A DNA stretch of 58,040 bases from Bog-756 sp038210245 (GTDB lineage: Bacteria > Actinomycetota > Acidimicrobiia > Acidimicrobiales > RAAP-2). Positions within the stretch are counted from its first letter, which is position 1, and each line of letters opens with the position of its first letter. Positions 31,628 to 40,343 of this stretch are shown piece by piece. Made by a program: the position numbers and the translations under genes. Location of the stretch: positions 1 through 58,040 of the forward strand of contig JBBQWW010000012.1 of assembly GCA_038210245.1 (NCBI GenBank). The letters are read 5' to 3'. The notes under the pieces are model-generated. The model saw nothing but the letters and a program-made list of their open reading frames with translations. It had not been told where the DNA came from and ran no database searches.

Positions 31628-34543
31628 GTGACCATGACCCACTCCCCAGCGCCGGAGCGCCGCTCCCGTGGCTCACAAGGACCCCGTCTGTTCGAGCGGG
31701 GGCCGTTCCTCGACGAGTTCGAAGCCCTCTTTACCCGTTCGCTCCCCGTGGCCAGTCGATGCATCGCCATCGAAGGTCCGTGGGGATCGGGCCGGACCGC
31801 CCTGATCAACGCGGCGGCCGATGTGGCCGGGCGGGCCGGTTGTCTGGTGCTGCGGGCCAAGGGGGGGGACGTCGAGCTGCACTCCCCGTTCGCCGTGCTG
31901 GGCCGGTTGGTCGAGTCGGCCGATGCCCTGTCCGCCGACGACAAGGCCGCTCGGGACCAAGCCCGCACCCTCGAAGGACTCTTGGGCGAGGGCGAGGGCC
32001 ATGACGCCACGCACATCGCCTCCTTCTTCCACCGCCTGGTGCTGAGCCTGCGTCGGACCGCCCCGGTCCTCCTGGCCATCGACGATGCCGATCGGGCCGA
32101 TCCCGAGACTCTGGCCACGCTCCAGTTCCTGGTCCGTCGTCTCGAGCACCAGCAGATCTGGTTGGTGGTGAGCGCCCGGCCCCTCCACCCCGGCGTCGGG
32201 CTCCGCCCCATTGACGGACTGCTGACCGAGCCGGACACGCGGCAGTTCCTCCTCGATCCCCTGCACGCCGGCAGCGTCGAGGCCATACTCGCCGGCTTCT
32301 TCGAAGAGCAACCCGATCCGCTGTTCGTGATGGCGTGCACGACGGCCACCGGCGGATCGCCCTTCCTCCTGAAGGCCCTGCTGCCGTCCCTGCGGCGTGG
32401 CGGCATCATCCCCACCGCTGACGCGGCCGGCTCCGTCGTGCCGGTGCGGTCTCCGAAGATCGCCCAGTTCGTGCTGCGCCAGCTCGCCCAGCTGCCGGTG
32501 GACGCCACCGACCTGCTCCAAGCCTGCGCCATCCTCGGCGAGGATGCCGACCCCACGTTGGCCCGACAGCTGGCCGGCGTGGACGCCGGCACCGCCGAAC
32601 GGTCAGCGGAAGCCGCCGAGCAGCGGGAACTCCTCCTCCCCGGTCGGCCCTTCCGCTTCACCGCCCCCCTTATCCGCTGGGCCATCTACCACGACATCCC
32701 ACGGTCCAACCGCTCCGAGCTGCACGCGGCGGCCGCACGCCTCCTGGCTGCCCACCGTGCCGACGACGCCGCCGTGGCCGGACACCTGTTGGCCACCGAA
32801 CCGGCCGGCGACCTCGACACGGCGGATGCCCTGCAGCGGATCGGCCGCCGCGCCTGGGCCTCCGGTGACGGCGGACTGGCCCTCCGCTGCCTCGAGCGGG
32901 CGCTGGCCGAGTCCCCGCTCTCTGATCGCCGCGGCACCCTCTATCTCGACCTGGCCGCGGCGGAGTTGACCGACCGGGGAGCGCTAGCGTTGACCCACCT
33001 CCGACAGGCCGTCGAGCTCGGGCCATCGAACGGTGCCGCCGCCATCCGGGTCAGCCTGGACCTGCTCAAGCGTCTGTCCGACCAGCCGGTGCTGCGGGCC
33101 GGGGTGCTGGACCTGCTCCAGGGGCTGCGGACCCAGCTCGCCGACGTTGACCGCGACCTCCGGATCGAGTTGGAGCTGACCCTGGCCCTGGAGGCCGAAC
33201 GGGCCGACCTGAGGGTCGAGTCCCTGGACCGACTGCGGGCCCTCCTCGGTGCACCGGACGATGACCAGACTCCGGCCTCCCGCCTGGCCCGCTCGGCCGT
33301 CACCGTCACCGACGTGCTGTCGTCCTCGTCGCTCGGCGCTGACGACCTGGCCGCGGCACTCGAGCCGATCCTCAACGTGGATCACCTGGTCAGTGCCGAG
33401 CCGATGGCCGAGCGGGTCCAGACCATGGCCCTGTTCGGCCTGCTGTGCGCCGACCAGTTCACCACGGTGGACGACACCCTGAGGTCGGCGCTGGCCCACC
33501 CTGCGACCACGGCCCGGCGCTCGGCGGGCGGCCGACTCTCGGCGTTGTCGGCCCTGTCCCTGTCGTGGCAGGGATTCCTCGTGGCGGCAGACGAGGAGTA
33601 CATCGGGGGTGGCGAGCGGGGCGAAGCAGCGACCACCGGGTCGAGCCCTTCTCCCCCGGCCGGACACATCGACGTACTCGTCCAACAGGGCCGGCTCGAG
33701 GAGGCCGAACGGTTGGCCGATTCGGTGGAGCCGGGCCGGGTCGAGCTCACGCTCTTCCACGCCCTCTTGCAGATCGAACTCGGGCGGCTGAAGGTGGCGC
33801 TCGGGGCCGGTGGACCGGCGCTGGAGCTGTTCGAGGCGGCCGCAGCCGCAGCCACGGAGGCCGGGATCGTCAACTCCACCATGATCCCCTGGCGCGCCGA
33901 GACAGCCAGGGTCTTGGCCGGACGCGGCGAGTGGGAGCAGGCGGCCGACCTGGCCGATCAGCACCTCCGCCTGGCCCGATCGTTCGGTGCCCGTCGCCCT
34001 CTCGGTGTCGCCCTGCGGGCCGCCGCCGCCGCCGCCCCCGACCTCGGCCTCCGGAGGGAGCTGCTCACCGAGGCCGTTGCCGTCCTCGAGGCTTCCCCGG
34101 CCCGGCTGGAGCGGGCCCATGCCCTCATCGATCTGGGCACGGTGCTGATCGAGCTCGACCACAAGGAGGAGGCCCGGGGAATCCTCCGCCAGGGCGCCAG
34201 CCTGGCCTCCCTCTGCGGGGCCCACCAGCTGTTGGAGGTGGCCGGGGACCAACTCCGGGCCGCCGGGGCACGGCCCCGTCGGCTGGGGCTGGTCGGGCCG
34301 GAGTCGCTGACCCCAGCCGAGCTACGCGTGGTACGACTGGCTGCCGACGGACTCACCAACCAGCGGATCGCCGACGACCTGTTCGTGACCCTGAAGACGG
34401 TCGAGGGCCATCTGGCCAAGGCCTACCGAAAGCTGGGGGTCGACGGCCGGCCCGATCTGACCGAAGCCTTGGCTGTTCGGGAGCATGGAGACGAAGTTGA
34501 TGATCGGGACGACGGGGAACTGCTTCGCGCCTCAGCGGTGTGA
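31628..34543 (+). CDS. Large LuxR-family (LAL) ATP-binding transcriptional regulator
   Basis: 971 residues from GTG 31628; ATG 31634 is two codons later and neither has a good ribosome site. The N-terminus has an AAA-type nucleotide site: IAIEGPWGSGRTAL (residues 47-59), then Walker B-like PVLLAIDDADRAD near 150. A long TPR-like helical region, rich in Ala, Leu and Arg, fills residues 350-880. The C-terminus is a LuxR helix-turn-helix: LTPAELRVVRLAADGLTNQR and VEGHLAKAYRKLGVDG. LAL regulators (MalT-like) couple nucleotide and inducer binding to activation. The invariant P-loop Lys is Arg here (R56), so ATP hydrolysis may be impaired. Divergent from the FGGY kinase gene, a possible target. Confidence 0.92.
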   Translation: MTMTHSPAPERRSRGSQGPRLFERGPFLDEFEALFTRSLPVASRCIAIEGPWGSGRTALINAAADVAGRAGCLVLRAKGGDVELHSPFAVLGRLVESADALSADDKAARDQARTLEGLLGEGEGHDATHIASFFHRLVLSLRRTAPVLLAIDDADRADPETLATLQFLVRRLEHQQIWLVVSARPLHPGVGLRPIDGLLTEPDTRQFLLDPLHAGSVEAILAGFFEEQPDPLFVMACTTATGGSPFLLKALLPSLRRGGIIPTADAAGSVVPVRSPKIAQFVLRQLAQLPVDATDLLQACAILGEDADPTLARQLAGVDAGTAERSAEAAEQRELLLPGRPFRFTAPLIRWAIYHDIPRSNRSELHAAAARLLAAHRADDAAVAGHLLATEPAGDLDTADALQRIGRRAWASGDGGLALRCLERALAESPLSDRRGTLYLDLAAAELTDRGALALTHLRQAVELGPSNGAAAIRVSLDLLKRLSDQPVLRAGVLDLLQGLRTQLADVDRDLRIELELTLALEAERADLRVESLDRLRALLGAPDDDQTPASRLARSAVTVTDVLSSSSLGADDLAAALEPILNVDHLVSAEPMAERVQTMALFGLLCADQFTTVDDTLRSALAHPATTARRSAGGRLSALSALSLSWQGFLVAADEEYIGGGERGEAATTGSSPSPPAGHIDVLVQQGRLEEAERLADSVEPGRVELTLFHALLQIELGRLKVALGAGGPALELFEAAAAAATEAGIVNSTMIPWRAETARVLAGRGEWEQAADLADQHLRLARSFGARRPLGVALRAAAAAAPDLGLRRELLTEAVAVLEASPARLERAHALIDLGTVLIELDHKEEARGILRQGASLASLCGAHQLLEVAGDQLRAAGARPRRLGLVGPESLTPAELRVVRLAADGLTNQRIADDLFVTLKTVEGHLAKAYRKLGVDGRPDLTEALAVREHGDEVDDRDDGELLRASAV

Positions 34544-34742
34544 GATGCCCGATTTTCGTGACCTCTCGCTGATCGAAGGGTACTGGCGCAGTTCGCCTCC
34601 TGGGCCGGACGGCTTCGATTCGCCGGTCCGTAACCCGCTCCCGGCCCGCGTTTCGGGATAAGGGTCGCGGTCTGAACCGAACCTACGCGCAACGGTGCCG
34701 GGCCCCGGGCCGTCGTTAACGCCCGTCCCTCCCATGATTCGT

Positions 34743-35666
34743 TCAGGGTCTTGCCTGCCAGAGGTCGTGCACGGCCTCGGCGATCGACCGGGTTGGAACC
34801 CAGTGCAAATGGCGACGCATCAGTGTGAGATCGGCCTGCTGCCACGAGGCCGGTGTGGCATGCCCGACGCCTCCGGACAACGCGAAGACGTCGCCGTTGA
34901 ACCCGGCGGCACCGGCCAGCAGCTCCACCAGGGCGCGACCCGACATCGGAACCCCGCGACCAACATTGAGAAGAGAAGGGATCCCGGTACCGTGGGCCAC
35001 ACGGAGCACCGCGCCGGCGACATCGGTCACTGCCAAGAAGTCCCGGTGGGAGCTCAACTCTCCCAGTACTACGAACGAGGCGCCCAGAGCCAGAGCCTCC
35101 CGGATCTCCCGGAGGGTGGTGCCGGCCAACGAACGCGCGGGAACACCAGGGCCCACCGGATCGAACACCCGTAGTACCGTGGCTCGGACATCCCCCCGAC
35201 CCGCCCGTTCCATGATCATGTCCGTGGCCATCAACTTGGTCCGGCCGTAGTCGTCGATGGGGCGGGCCACGACCGACTCGGCGATGGCGATGCCGTGAGG
35301 CTGGCACCCGTACTCGGCCGCCGAGCCCAGGTGGATCAGGGGGATGGGTGCGCTCCGGGCCAAGGCCACCAACAGCTTCCTGACCACTGCGACGTTGACC
35401 GCCTCAAGTTCGTCCACGGACCCTACCGTGCAGCCCACGCAATTGATGACCACATCCGGCTTGCTGTAGTCGAGGAGAAGGCCCACGTCTTCCACGGAAG
35501 CACGCACCAGATCCACGCGCTGCCAGTCACAGGATGGCCACCCCGACGTGAGCCAGTGATGTCCGCTCACGGCCACAATTTGCGACGCCCGGTCCGCCTC
35601 CTGGATGGCCTGACCTACCTGACGGCCCAGAAAGCCGTTGGCGCCAAGGATGAGGTACCGGGTCAT
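34743..35666 (-). CDS. NAD-dependent epimerase/dehydratase-family protein (RmlD-like)
   Basis: 307 residues from ATG 35666 (MTRYLILGANGFLGRQVGQA). An extended SDR: Rossmann motif LILGANGFLGRQVG, HLGSAAEYG carrying the Ser/Thr position, and YGRTKLMATDMI with the catalytic YxxxK. The first half resembles dTDP-4-dehydrorhamnose reductases and nucleotide-sugar epimerases. It likely modifies a nucleotide sugar for surface glycans, but no glycosyltransferase lies in the window. It is convergent with the LAL regulator gene; the 199 bases between their stops show no clear terminator. Confidence 0.87.
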   Translation of the reverse strand: MTRYLILGANGFLGRQVGQAIQEADRASQIVAVSGHHWLTSGWPSCDWQRVDLVRASVEDVGLLLDYSKPDVVINCVGCTVGSVDELEAVNVAVVRKLLVALARSAPIPLIHLGSAAEYGCQPHGIAIAESVVARPIDDYGRTKLMATDMIMERAGRGDVRATVLRVFDPVGPGVPARSLAGTTLREIREALALGASFVVLGELSSHRDFLAVTDVAGAVLRVAHGTGIPSLLNVGRGVPMSGRALVELLAGAAGFNGDVFALSGGVGHATPASWQQADLTLMRRHLHWVPTRSIAEAVHDLWQARP

Positions 35667-36432
35667 CAGTAGCCACCGGTTGGGTACGTGTGGAACCCGG
35701 TGGTTGAAAGCACCCCAGCCAACCCGGCCAACGCATCGATGAGTGCCTCCACGTTCTTCACTGGTCCGGTTCACCCTCACTGGACCGGTGTTGCAGCCTC
35801 AGGTCCGACATCCCCCCCGCGAAGTGGTCGGGGTCGTGGTTAGTGGGCTGAATGCGGTTCGGTACAGAACCCGCCCGATCGGTCAGGCCCTCCGTCGCTT
35901 CGCTTCCGGTGCTGGGGGTGACGGCATGGACGGTGGACCGGCGGCAGCCCAGCACGCTGGTCAACTGATCGAACCAGTCACTGACACCGCCGATTCTGTC
36001 CGTGCAGGTACCCCCGGCGGGAAGTGCTCTGTCCACAAGGCGCCCCTTCGAGGGTGCGCGTTCGTCCGTGCCGACCGGGCCTGTCCAGTGGTGCGAAGCT
36101 CTGTTATTCATTGTGGGAACGACAGTAGGGACGGAGCCGGCCCGCGCCTACCCCTGACTTTGTCGATGCGCCGTCGTCCCCGGCCCACGGCCCGCCGCAC
36201 CCGACCCGAGTAACAGCGAAGGTGACCCGGGGGTTAGGGATTTGGACCTTGGGTCCACTATTGGAGCCGGGACGGGTCGCCGAACGGTTACGGCGGGAGC
36301 GCCGACTCACTATCGACCGGGCATCCTTCGCTAAATAGCAGGGTGTCAAGGGCACAGTGCAGGGTAGTGATCGGGGCGGTCCGGACTTACCGTTGGAAGA
36401 GGCACTGCGGGCAGGAAGCCCCAGCGGGAAGG
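35667..36432. other. Long gene-poor intergenic region
   Basis: About 770 bases without a supported gene, between the divergent epimerase and repeat-protein genes. The frames at 35743-36213 and 35758-36111 encode proteins with no recognisable family and no ribosome sites, so they are not called. A short inverted repeat GGACC-TTG-GGTCC occurs near 36243-36256. I see no riboswitch, tRNA or array. Confidence 0.5.
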
Positions 36433-37650
36433 ATGAGCGATTCTATGACTCGGGTGCGTCAGCCACTTGGGAAGGTCATTGCTGCCACCGCCATGGCGTG
36501 CGTGTTGACCACCACCCTGCAGTCGGCCGGTGTTCGGCTGGCTGCAGCGGCCTCGTCGCCGAGGCCCGCTCCCCGTGTCCTCAGCACCCCTGTGATCACC
36601 AGCGGTACCTCAACCACGTTCGTGGCCGGTGCGCCGGGAGCCTTCACGGTCACCACGAGCGGGTACCCGGCACCCTCGCTGGCGGAGACCGGAGCCCTGC
36701 CCACGGGGATCACCTGGACCGACAACGGCGACGGGACGGCCACGCTGGCCGGCACCCCCGGCGCCGTCACCGCCGAGGTCCCCTACCCGGTCACCCTGCA
36801 AGCCACCAACACCACCAACACCACCACCCAGTCCTTCTCGCTGACGGTGGCCCCGGCCCCGAGCAGCGGTGGCACCGCGCCTCCTGTGGTCACGCCCCCC
36901 CCGGTGGTCACCAGCCCGTTGTCTCAGTCGACCCTGGCCGGTGGAGACCGTCTAGCCGCCACCCCGGACGGACTCGGGTACTGGATCGTCGGATCCAACG
37001 GATCGATCACCGCCTACGGCACAGCCGTCAACTACGGGTCCATGAGCGGCCACCACCTCAACCGGCCCATCGTGGGCATCGCCGCCACGCCCGACGGAAA
37101 GGGCTATTGGCTGGTAGCCACCGACGGGGGGATCTTCAGCTTCGGCGACGCCCAGTTCTACGGGTCCACCGGGAACATCAGGCTGAACCAGCCCATCGTG
37201 GGCATCACCGGGACGGTCGACGGCACGGGCTACTGGATGGTGGCCTCCGACGGCGGGGTGTTCAGCTTCGGGGACGCCACGTTCCACGGCTCCACCGGCA
37301 ACATCAAGCTGAACAAGCCCATCGTGGGGATGTCCTCCACCTCGGACGGTACCGGCTACTGGCTGGTGGCCTCGGACGGGGGGATCTTCAGCTTCGGGAC
37401 GGCCGAGTTCCACGGCTCCACCGGCAACATCAAGCTGAACAAGCCGGTCATGGGCATGGCCGCCGACCGGACCGGACACGGCTACTGGCTGGTGGCCACC
37501 GACGGAGGGATCTTCACCTTCGGCGACGCCGGGTTCCACGGATCGGGGGGGAGCGCCGGGCGCACCGCGGTGGGGCTGATCGCCTCACCCGGTGGCCCGG
37601 GGTACGCCCTCATCGACTCCGACGGCACCCGTACCAACTTCGGGTGGTGA
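36433..37650 (+). CDS. Secreted repeat protein with 42-residue YWLVASDGGIFSFGDA-type units
   Basis: About 405 residues from ATG 36433; ATG 36445 (MTRVRQPLGKVIAATAMACV) is an alternative with better spacing. A signal peptide is followed by a putative Ig domain (GYPAPSLAETGALPTGITWT, then GDGTATLAGTPGA), a Thr/Pro linker, and five repeats of about 42 residues containing GYWLVASDGGIFSFG, F-x-GSTGNIKLNKPIVGM. Two units are nearly identical in DNA, 126 bp apart at 37282 and 37408. Such repeats form predicted beta-propeller-like or beta-solenoid surface domains common in Acidimicrobiia and relatives, often fused to hydrolases; here no enzymatic domain is visible. Function is probably cell-surface binding or structural (inference). 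Confidence 0.85.
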   Translation: MSDSMTRVRQPLGKVIAATAMACVLTTTLQSAGVRLAAAASSPRPAPRVLSTPVITSGTSTTFVAGAPGAFTVTTSGYPAPSLAETGALPTGITWTDNGDGTATLAGTPGAVTAEVPYPVTLQATNTTNTTTQSFSLTVAPAPSSGGTAPPVVTPPPVVTSPLSQSTLAGGDRLAATPDGLGYWIVGSNGSITAYGTAVNYGSMSGHHLNRPIVGIAATPDGKGYWLVATDGGIFSFGDAQFYGSTGNIRLNQPIVGITGTVDGTGYWMVASDGGVFSFGDATFHGSTGNIKLNKPIVGMSSTSDGTGYWLVASDGGIFSFGTAEFHGSTGNIKLNKPVMGMAADRTGHGYWLVATDGGIFTFGDAGFHGSGGSAGRTAVGLIASPGGPGYALIDSDGTRTNFGW

Positions 37651-37658
37651 TGGGGCAG

Positions 37659-37694
37659 GGAGGGTGCGGACCACGGGGGTAGTCCGCACACTCC
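37659..37694. terminator. Strong hairpin after the repeat-protein gene
   Basis: GTGCGGAC (37664-37671) and GTCCGCAC (37682-37689) are perfect complements across a 10-base loop, extended by GGAG/CTCC after one mismatch to a 12-of-13-bp stem. It starts eight bases after the stop codon at 37650. No T-tract follows, as is common in GC-rich actinobacteria. Confidence 0.6.
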
Positions 37695-37853
37695 GACCAC
37701 CCGGACAGGTGGCCCTCGGTTCGGCTCTCACAGCCCGAACCGGGGGCCACCCCCGCGTCCGGGCCCGCAGCGAGCCTGGGGACCGCTCCGACCGCAGACG
37801 CCCTGCCCTGTCGGGCCCGGTACCCTGGGGAGGGACCGAGCCGAGGAGGCGGG

Positions 37854-38033
37854 GTGGAGCACAGCACGGGCACGACCGGCGGAGACCGTCCCGGGCCACT
37901 GGACGACGACCAGCGGGTGGACGAGATGGTGAAGGGGTCGTTTCCGGCCAGCGACCCGCCGGCCGGATGGGCCGGCAAAGATCCCCGCGACATCCTCGAC
38001 CCGCCCGCGGGTGATGGCTCCCCGGACGCCTAG
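37854..38033 (+). CDS. Small 59-residue protein with FPASDPP motif
   Basis: GTG 37854 follows GAGGAGG by four bases and gives a 59-residue acidic protein ending TAG 38031-38033. The central segment RVDEMVKGSFPASDPPAG matches a motif (DExxxxSFPASDPP) that recurs in many short, uncharacterised bacterial proteins, often near the C-terminus. The reading frame is too short for ordinary length cut-offs but has the ribosome site, composition and motif of a real gene. Its stop codon overlaps that of the convergent acetolactate synthase gene in the sequence CTAG. Function unknown. Confidence 0.68.
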   Translation: MEHSTGTTGGDRPGPLDDDQRVDEMVKGSFPASDPPAGWAGKDPRDILDPPAGDGSPDA

Positions 38034-39691
38034 GAGAGCGCTTCATCGAGCTCGCCCAGCGAGCGGATGAGCTCGAGGTTGGCCGAGTAGTCGACCGGGC
38101 AGGCGATCACGCTCACCGTGTCGGCGGCCAGGGCCGTTTGCAGGGTGGGCAGCAGCTCGTCGGCCCGCGTGATCCGGTAGCCGGCGGCCCCGAAGCTCTC
38201 GGCGTAGGCCACGAAGTCGGGATTGGCGAAGGTGGTGTCCACGTCGTGACCCAGCTCGAGGTCCATCTTCCAGCTGATCAACCCGTAGGCGTCGTCCACC
38301 CAGATGAGGATGACCATGGCGATCCGCTCCCGCAGGGCGGTCTCGATCTCCTGGGAGTTCATGAGAAAGGCGCCGTCCCCGGTGGCCACCAGCACCTTGG
38401 CCTCGGGCCGGGCGATCTTCGCCCCGATGGCCCCCGGAACCGTCCAGGCCATGGTGGACAGCCCGTTGGAGATAAGGCAGGTGTTGGGGGCGTAGGTCGG
38501 GTAGAGCCGGGCCATCCACATCTTGAGGGCCCCGGTGTCGACCAACACGATGTCGTCCCGACCCAGGGCGGCCCGGGTGTCGGCCACGATGCGGGCGGGC
38601 GCCAGGGGGAACCGGTCGTCGGAGCGGCCCCGCTCCATCTCCTCGGCCAGCAGGCTACGGATGCTCAGGGCCTCGCCAGGCGGATCGAAGTGACGGTCGA
38701 CGGCCCCGCCCAGAGCGTCGAGGCTGGACCCGATGTCGGCCTGGAGCCCCACCGAGACGTTGTAGTGCCCGTCCACCTCGGCCGGGAACCGGTGGATGTG
38801 GATGATCTCCTTGTCCCCCCGGGGATTGATCCGGACCGGGTCGAACTCCTGTAGTTCGTAGCCCACCGTCACCACCACATCGGCCTGGTCGAAGCCGAAG
38901 TTGACGTAGTCGTGGCGCATGAACCCGATGGCCCCCAGGGCCTGGGGATGGTCGTCGGGAAACACCCCCTTGCCGTGGAAGGTGGTGGCCACCGACAACC
39001 CCAGCTTCTCGGCGAACCGGCGGAGGGCAGGACCGGCTCCGGCCCGGGTGGCTCCGTGCCCGGCCAGCACCACCGGGTGGGTGGCGGCGTCGAGCAGGGC
39101 CGCGGCGCGGGCCACCTGGCTGGAGGACGGATCGTCGGGGCGGGGGACGTTGACGGCCAGCGGGAGGGCGTCCTCGGGGGCGGCCGACTTCTCCACGTCC
39201 TCGGGGATGGCCAGGTAGACCGCGCCCGGACGTTCGGTCTGGGCCAGTTTGAACGCCTTGCGGAGCATCTCCGGTGCCGCCCCGGGTGTGGCCATCAACG
39301 CCGACCACTTGGTGACCGGGGCGAACATCGACACCAGGTCCACACCCTGGTGGGACTCCTTGTAGCTCCGGTGCATGCCCACCTGGGCGCTGATGGCCAC
39401 CAGGGGGGTGGAGTTGGTGGTGGCGTCGGCCACCCCGAGGAGCAGGTTGATCGCTCCCGGACCGAGGGTGGCCGAGCACACCCCGGCCCGGCCGGTGAGC
39501 CGACCGTAGGTCTCGGCCATGAACGACGCCGCCTGTTCGTGGCGGACCAGCACGTAGTGGATGGGTGAGCGGGACAGGGCTTCCACCAGGTGGATGTTCT
39601 CCTCGCCGGGTATACCGAAGACGTGCGTCACCCCCTCCACCTCCAGGCACCGCACGATGAGTTCGGCCACGGTGGGCTGGGACTCGGTCAC
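38030..39691 (-). CDS. Acetolactate synthase large-subunit-like, thiamine-diphosphate-dependent
   Basis: 553 residues from GTG 39691, coupled to the upstream MarR gene by a GTGA overlap. Motifs: VFGIPGEENIHLVEAL, VRHEQAASFMAETYGRLTGR (the Glu that activates thiamine), and GDGAFLMNSQEIETALRE leading to VDDAYGLISWKMDLELG, where the usual Asn-Asn of the Mg site is Asp-Asp. The end, CPVDYSANLELIRSLGELD, is the PVDYS-type tail of catabolic and anabolic acetolactate synthases. Two pyruvate give acetolactate + CO2. No regulatory small subunit (ilvH) or ilvC is nearby, so a catabolic or regulated overflow role under MarR is possible; a related TPP enzyme cannot be excluded. Confidence 0.9.
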   Translation of the reverse strand: MTESQPTVAELIVRCLEVEGVTHVFGIPGEENIHLVEALSRSPIHYVLVRHEQAASFMAETYGRLTGRAGVCSATLGPGAINLLLGVADATTNSTPLVAISAQVGMHRSYKESHQGVDLVSMFAPVTKWSALMATPGAAPEMLRKAFKLAQTERPGAVYLAIPEDVEKSAAPEDALPLAVNVPRPDDPSSSQVARAAALLDAATHPVVLAGHGATRAGAGPALRRFAEKLGLSVATTFHGKGVFPDDHPQALGAIGFMRHDYVNFGFDQADVVVTVGYELQEFDPVRINPRGDKEIIHIHRFPAEVDGHYNVSVGLQADIGSSLDALGGAVDRHFDPPGEALSIRSLLAEEMERGRSDDRFPLAPARIVADTRAALGRDDIVLVDTGALKMWMARLYPTYAPNTCLISNGLSTMAWTVPGAIGAKIARPEAKVLVATGDGAFLMNSQEIETALRERIAMVILIWVDDAYGLISWKMDLELGHDVDTTFANPDFVAYAESFGAAGYRITRADELLPTLQTALAADTVSVIACPVDYSANLELIRSLGELDEALS

Positions 39692-40221
39692 GGCTCTGGC
39701 ACCAGGGGGGTGGGGCCGGCCGGCACCGGCCCGACGGTCGGGGTTGAAGGATCGGCGGGCCGGTCCGAGGACTGCAGCAGGTCGCTCAACCGCTCCAACA
39801 CGGGGATGGCCCGCCGGACCACCCGTTGCTCCTCGTCGCTCAAGTCGGCCAGGGCGCCGCGCAGGGCCTCGGTGTACCGGGCCCGCAAGCCGTGGAGGAG
39901 GGCGCCGCCCTCGGGGCTCAGCCGGACCAGGCTGGCCCGGCCATCGTCGGGATCGGGCACCCGCTCGATCAGCTGGCGGTCGGCCAGGCTGTCGATGACC
40001 CGGCTCATGGTGGCGGCGGTGGTCCCCTCCAACTCAGCCAACGACCCGAGGCGCACCGGGCCGGACTGCTCGATCCGGGACAGGGCCGACGACTGGGAGG
40101 GCGTGATGTCCGAGCCCGACCGGGTCCGGAGCTGGCGCTGGATGCGGAGCAGGGCCACCCGCAGGTCCGAGGCCTCCTCCACCGCTCCCACCCACGTGTC
40201 CTGATCGATCGTCGTCCTCAC
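39688..40221 (-). CDS. MarR-family transcriptional regulator
   Basis: 177 residues from GTG 40221, with AGGGGGA close upstream. Winged-helix features: ITPSQSSALSRIEQSGPVRL, LAELEGTTAATMSRVIDSLA and RQLIERVPDPDDGRASLVRL. The C-terminal tail is Pro-rich. It overlaps the acetolactate synthase start (GTGA), so the two are translated together, and it is divergent from the MFS gene, with a palindromic site (40261-40276) in the 122-bp gap between the two starts. Probable autoregulator of the MFS and synthase genes. Confidence 0.94.
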   Translation of the reverse strand: MRTTIDQDTWVGAVEEASDLRVALLRIQRQLRTRSGSDITPSQSSALSRIEQSGPVRLGSLAELEGTTAATMSRVIDSLADRQLIERVPDPDDGRASLVRLSPEGGALLHGLRARYTEALRGALADLSDEEQRVVRRAIPVLERLSDLLQSSDRPADPSTPTVGPVPAGPTPLVPEP

Positions 40222-40260
40222 GTTCCCCCTTGTACCACTGGCGCTCCCAACCAGTATAGT

Positions 40261-40276
40261 TAGTTATACACAACTA
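40261..40276. promoter_or_regulatory. Candidate MarR operator in the marR-MFS divergent gap
   Basis: TAGTTATACACAACTA is a near-palindrome (TAGTTnTnnAnAACTA, 12 of 16 positions symmetric). A second overlapping arrangement, ATAGTT(10 bases)AACTAT at 40256-40277, has perfect outer arms. It is an AT-rich island within GC-rich DNA, 40 bases before the marR start, where a promoter is expected. MarR proteins typically bind 14-20-bp palindromes in such divergent gaps. Confidence 0.6.
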
Positions 40277-40343
40277 TCTATCTACCCACCCCGCCCCGGT
40301 CCCGCCGGGGCACGGGGCGGAGCGACGCCCCGCAGGAGATCGC

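Noticed and set aside
35743..36213. 156-residue frame in the long gap between epimerase and repeat protein
   Set aside because: No ribosome site, no family similarity, composition unlike the neighbouring genes.
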